This document shows positions 13,681-16,989 of a DNA stretch of 16,989 bases, in pieces. This stretch comes from CAYZEZ01 sp964477295. GTDB lineage: Bacteria > Bacteroidota > Bacteroidia > Bacteroidales > SM23-62. The stretch covers positions 1 to 16,989 of the forward strand of contig CAYZEZ010000083.1 of assembly GCA_964477295.1 (NCBI GenBank), read 5' to 3'. Every line of letters begins with the position of its first letter. The stretch's first letter is position 1. A program made the translations under genes and the position numbers. Under the pieces are notes generated by a model, which was not told the origin of the DNA, searched no databases, and saw nothing but the letters and a program-made list of their open reading frames with translations.

Positions 13681-16099
13681 ATTCATACTTCAGCGACTCG
13701 GCAGGATTGGTATTTGCGGCGCGAATAGTCTGTATAGCCACGGCCAGGAGGGCAAAGAAAACGACCATCAAGCCGGTCACTGCGAATACATACCATTGGA
13801 TACCAGACTGATACGGGTAACCTTCAAGCCATTTTCCAATAATCCACCAGGTCAGGGGTGTTGCGATAAGAATGGACAGAAGAATCAAATCCAGGTATTC
13901 CCGTGACAGCATCAACAGGATGCGGTTTACACTTGCTCCGTGCACTTTGCGAATACCAATCTCTTTTGTTCTTTGCAGGGTCGTGTATGAGGAAAGCCCA
14001 AACAGTCCAAGGGCAGCAATGATGATAGCCACCAGGGAAAAAATACCGACAGCTGCAAAAATCTGCTTCTCGATCCTGTATTGCCGGTCGAAAAACTCAT
14101 CCAGGAAGAAATAATCAAACGGATTATTCGGGAAGAATTCATCAAATTTTGATTTAAGTCCATCCATCGCAACATCAATCCGTTCAGGACTGACCTTCAT
14201 TGCAAAAAAGTTACGGGTCACAGGCAGGTACCTGTAAATTAAAGGAATCGGCTCCTGCTTCAGTGACATCTGGTGATAATCAGCGATAACCCCGACAATA
14301 TGCCGGATGGTATCATGAAAGTTGACCTGTTGCCCGATAGCAGCTTCGGGTGATTCATAACTCAGGAAATCCACTGCTTTTTTATTAATAATCACGGCCA
14401 GTTCTTCAGTTCCGAAGTCAGAAGAAAAGTTCCTTCCTGCCAGTAATTTTATATCAAAGGCCGGTAAATAATCCTCATCCATTCCAATGATATAAATAAC
14501 TCCCCTGCCATTATCTTCATCCGAACGGCTTATCCCCGAGGCCCAGAAAATCTCATCACCGGGAACATTGGTTGAGGCTGTCAGATGGTCTATACCTGCA
14601 ATTGAATTTATTTCATTCTTGAATGACTTGAACTTCTCCTCAAACAGTGTATCGATTCCCACTTCGGGTCCCTTTATAACAAGTGTCTGGTCGATATCGA
14701 CACCCAGGTCCTGGTTTCGCATATATTTCAGCTGCGTGTATATCAGGAAAGTTCCGGCAATGAAGGCCACAGAAGCTGTAAACTGAAATACGACAAGGAT
14801 CTTTCTGATCAGGAACCCCTGGCCCGACTCACTGAACTTCCCTTTAAGTACCTCAATAGGTCTGTATGAGGAAAGAATGAATGCCGGGTAAAGCCCCGCC
14901 AGGATAGCGCCGGCCAGGAACAAAGCACCTAATCCTGCCCAGAAAAACGGTTCACCAAATAATGCCATAGTAAGGTTCCTGCCAGTGAGCTGGTTGAAGG
15001 ATGGAAGCACCAGGGCAACAATAAGAATGGATATCCCTGCTGCAATCAGGTTCATCATCAGGGCTTCGGTAAGGAATTGCCTGATCAACTGCCGGCGATG
15101 GGCCCCCACCAGTTTTCTGATGCCAACTTCCCTTGCACGGTCGAGCGACCGGCTGGTACTCATATTGATGTAGTTCACCCAGGCGATGATCAGCACAGCA
15201 AGAGCAATCAGCGATAACATAAATACGGCATCTGCATCACCATTCTCATCCGGTTCAGATTCCTGCAGCAGGTCGGAATGGAGATGGATCTCTTCAACAG
15301 GCTGCAGGATAAATTCCTGGTGGCCATTGTCTTCCTCCCATTCTTCAGCTCTATCCACAGCAAGCCATTCAGCAAACTTATTCTGAAAGGTAAGGGGATC
15401 GGCTCCCTCATCCAGTAAAATATATGTATTAAAATCGTACCATCCCCAGGCAGTACGGCTCTGGTTCCCGGAAAGCTGATGTAATGTTTCTGCCGATACC
15501 AGTACGGTGAATTTTAAATGAGAATTATCCGGAACATCCCTCATGACTCCACGGATCTCACATACCCGATCGCCGAAGAAAGTAATCTGCTGACCGATCG
15601 GATCAAGCTCCCCGAAATATCTTTTCGCCGTTGATTCGGTGATGACCGCTGTATAGGGTTCTGACAGTGCTGAAGTGTCTCCCAATATCATTTCCCAGTC
15701 AAACATTTTAAGAAATGAAGGAGTGGCTACCTGCATTTTACGTTCACGAAACGAAAGGTTATTAAAATTGGTTACTATTATCCCGTCAAAAGGGAATGCC
15801 CAGGAGTACTCGAGCACCTCGGGAAAATTACTTTTCATAGCCGGACCGACTGCCGGAACCGCTGCAGCACAGGCAAATGATCTTTTACCATCTTTATAAT
15901 CATCATACCTGATACGATAAATATTTTTACTATTCTCATGAAATTTATCGAAACTGTTTTCATAAAAAACATATTGCAGTAACAACAGGCAGGCTGCAAT
16001 GCCTACCGATAACCCCAGCAGGTTAAGAATAGAAAATACTTTATTATTCAGGATATTCCGGAATGCCGAAAGCAGGTAATTCGCCAGAATTTGAAACAT
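13679..16099 (-). CDS. FtsX/MacB-type ABC transporter permease, complete
   Basis: The 806-residue protein has the full architecture of two permease halves. Membrane helices are predicted at about 21-43, 291-312, 343-365, 387-409, 434-455 and three more after about 683. The large extracytoplasmic MacB-like domains lie between helix 1 and 2 (about 45-285) and between helix 5 and 6 (about 460-680). The conserved cytoplasmic motif appears once per half: EVGIRKLVGA (324-333) and EIGIRKVHGAS after the sixth helix. It should transmit ATP-driven motion of a partner ATPase to the periplasm, but no ATPase, adaptor or outer-membrane gene is next to it in the window. It resembles the permease at 1-2093 in length and motifs, yet has no sigma-54 promoter or activator palindrome upstream that I can see. 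Substrate unknown. Confidence 0.93.
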   Translation of the reverse strand: MFQILANYLLSAFRNILNNKVFSILNLLGLSVGIAACLLLLQYVFYENSFDKFHENSKNIYRIRYDDYKDGKRSFACAAAVPAVGPAMKSNFPEVLEYSWAFPFDGIIVTNFNNLSFRERKMQVATPSFLKMFDWEMILGDTSALSEPYTAVITESTAKRYFGELDPIGQQITFFGDRVCEIRGVMRDVPDNSHLKFTVLVSAETLHQLSGNQSRTAWGWYDFNTYILLDEGADPLTFQNKFAEWLAVDRAEEWEEDNGHQEFILQPVEEIHLHSDLLQESEPDENGDADAVFMLSLIALAVLIIAWVNYINMSTSRSLDRAREVGIRKLVGAHRRQLIRQFLTEALMMNLIAAGISILIVALVLPSFNQLTGRNLTMALFGEPFFWAGLGALFLAGAILAGLYPAFILSSYRPIEVLKGKFSESGQGFLIRKILVVFQFTASVAFIAGTFLIYTQLKYMRNQDLGVDIDQTLVIKGPEVGIDTLFEEKFKSFKNEINSIAGIDHLTASTNVPGDEIFWASGISRSDEDNGRGVIYIIGMDEDYLPAFDIKLLAGRNFSSDFGTEELAVIINKKAVDFLSYESPEAAIGQQVNFHDTIRHIVGVIADYHQMSLKQEPIPLIYRYLPVTRNFFAMKVSPERIDVAMDGLKSKFDEFFPNNPFDYFFLDEFFDRQYRIEKQIFAAVGIFSLVAIIIAALGLFGLSSYTTLQRTKEIGIRKVHGASVNRILLMLSREYLDLILLSILIATPLTWWIIGKWLEGYPYQSGIQWYVFAVTGLMVVFFALLAVAIQTIRAANTNPAESLKYE

Positions 16100-16163
16100 T
16101 CTAATACTCTTAAAGAATTAGCATACAAGGTACACATCTGTTATCAAATAGTGAAATCAAACA

Positions 16164-16196
16164 CAAATTTATTTGGGATATATTTATATTGACGAA
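16164..16196 (-). promoter_or_regulatory. Possible Bacteroidota-type housekeeping promoter for the permease
   Basis: On the minus strand TAAATTTG (16171-16164) fits the -7 consensus TANNTTTG of Bacteroidota. A TTCG (16196-16193), one mismatch from the -33 TTTG, stands 21 bases upstream. It would give a leader of roughly 60 bases. The A/T-rich context makes chance matches likely. Confidence 0.3.
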
Positions 16197-16364
16197 GGGA
16201 ATTTATATAAGTTCCAGGTATAATGTAATTTATCAAGTCCTCCCTGACAGAGCGATATTCCTGATTTTTATCTGGTTATTAAAATGGACTGCGAACCAGT
16301 GCCCGTATTGAATATATAAATTTTATTTTTAGCTTTCCTTTATTGTTTAAGTATAGCCGACCGG

Positions 16365-16989
16365 ATGGAAGAAGAAAAAATCATACTGGGAATATTTGGC
16401 GGGATGGGCCCCGAAGCTACTGCCTACCTGTACAAACAGATCATAAGGCTTACGCCCGCGGTGAAGGACCAGGACCATATCCCAACCTTGATCTACAGCC
16501 TTCCGCAGGTGCCTGAACGTACTGCCAGCATCAGGAGCGGTGACACTTCAATAATTTCATTTGTTGTTGAGGGGGTTACGAGGCTGGAAAAGTCCGGCGC
16601 ATCATTTATCGCCATCCCCTGCAACACGGTTCATTATTACTACGATCACATGCAGGATGCTGTATCCATACCTATTATCCATATGATCAGGGAGACCGTA
16701 AACGATGTGAAGCTGCGATATTCCGGTGCCGGCAGGATAGGACTGCTGGCGACAAGCGGGACGATTGAGTCGGGATTGTATGAGAAAGAACTGACCCGGG
16801 CTGGGCTGACGGTAATCCTTCCCGATAAAGATGTTGAAGACAATAAAGTCATGAAAGCTGTGTTCGGCATTAAGGCCGGTACAGGTAAAAATACCAATGA
16901 AAATCTGCTAGCAGAAGCCGGTCAGCACCTGGCCGATAAAGGTGCTGAAATAATCATACTGGGCTGTACTGAAATACCACTTGCTTTTA
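16365..16989 (+). CDS. Aspartate/glutamate racemase family protein (3' end missing)
   Basis: The frame is open from ATG 16365 to the window edge, 208 codons. The start LGIFGGMGPEATAYLYKQI, then KDQDHIP, is typical of amino-acid racemases of the Asp/Glu family (aspartate racemase, RacX/YgeA type). Both catalytic cysteines are present: C86 in IPCNT and C201 in LGCTEIP. These enzymes interconvert L- and D-aspartate or glutamate, or a broader amino-acid set, without a cofactor, in the cytoplasm. Usual length is about 230-240 residues, so some 25-35 residues are missing. The gene is divergent from the permease across 265 bases in which I see no clear promoter for it. The family is certain; the substrate is not. 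Confidence 0.9.
   Translation, partial: MEEEKIILGIFGGMGPEATAYLYKQIIRLTPAVKDQDHIPTLIYSLPQVPERTASIRSGDTSIISFVVEGVTRLEKSGASFIAIPCNTVHYYYDHMQDAVSIPIIHMIRETVNDVKLRYSGAGRIGLLATSGTIESGLYEKELTRAGLTVILPDKDVEDNKVMKAVFGIKAGTGKNTNENLLAEAGQHLADKGAEIIILGCTEIPLAF

Noticed and set aside
16108..16135. Possible sigma-54 site upstream of the second permease (minus strand GTGTACC...TATGC).
   Set aside because: The GG of the -24 element is missing, the spacing is wrong, and no activator palindrome is nearby.

Overview
The window looks like a chromosomal segment from a member of the Bacteroidota, probably an uncultured polysaccharide degrader. The evidence is indirect: secreted proteins whose signal peptides end in ...AQ or ...SQ, two FtsX/MacB-type permeases of about 800 residues in the style common in that phylum, a family 26 / family 5 / family 9 glycoside hydrolase set, a TolB/PD40 lipoprotein, and start codons without strong Shine-Dalgarno sequences. 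No rRNA, tRNA, CRISPR array, phage gene or transposase was seen.

Left part (1-5089): a signalling and transport module. A permease gene runs leftwards off the window edge. Divergent to it lie an NtrC-type sigma-54 activator and, 1 base after its stop, a membrane-bound histidine kinase. The 268 bases between the divergent genes hold two matching palindromes (GTSTCA-N3-TGASAC, centres 23 bp apart) and a near-consensus sigma-54 promoter (TGGCAT-N5-TTGCA) pointing at the permease gene. The simplest reading is that the kinase phosphorylates the activator, which binds the two palindromes and switches on the permease operon. A REP-like double-hairpin element sits between that promoter and the permease start codon.

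Middle (5090-6094): three copies of TTCGATWWAATGTA, spaced exactly 32 bp, lead into a DUF4143-type AAA ATPase gene that has lost its central part in frame, including Walker B.

Polysaccharide region (6145-12357): a family 9 glycoside hydrolase lipoprotein (minus strand), a divergent PD40-propeller lipoprotein (plus strand), then family 5 and family 26 glycoside hydrolases forming a minus-strand operon in the order GH26 then GH5. The GH26 gene is interrupted by one in-frame TAG at codon 147; both catalytic glutamates lie beyond it. A 55-codon ORF with one predicted membrane helix overlaps the GH26 start by ATGA. The enzymes suggest breakdown of beta-mannan or glucomannan and beta-1,4-glucan. 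No SusC/SusD pair is present, so this is not a classical polysaccharide utilisation locus within the window.

Right part (12609-16989): a secreted protein of unknown function, a shared terminator hairpin, a second complete FtsX/MacB-type permease on the minus strand, and the first 208 codons of an aspartate/glutamate racemase family gene.

The most notable points are the complete sigma-54 control region between the divergent permease and activator genes, the 32-bp periodic repeats before the internally deleted ATPase, and the amber-interrupted GH26.
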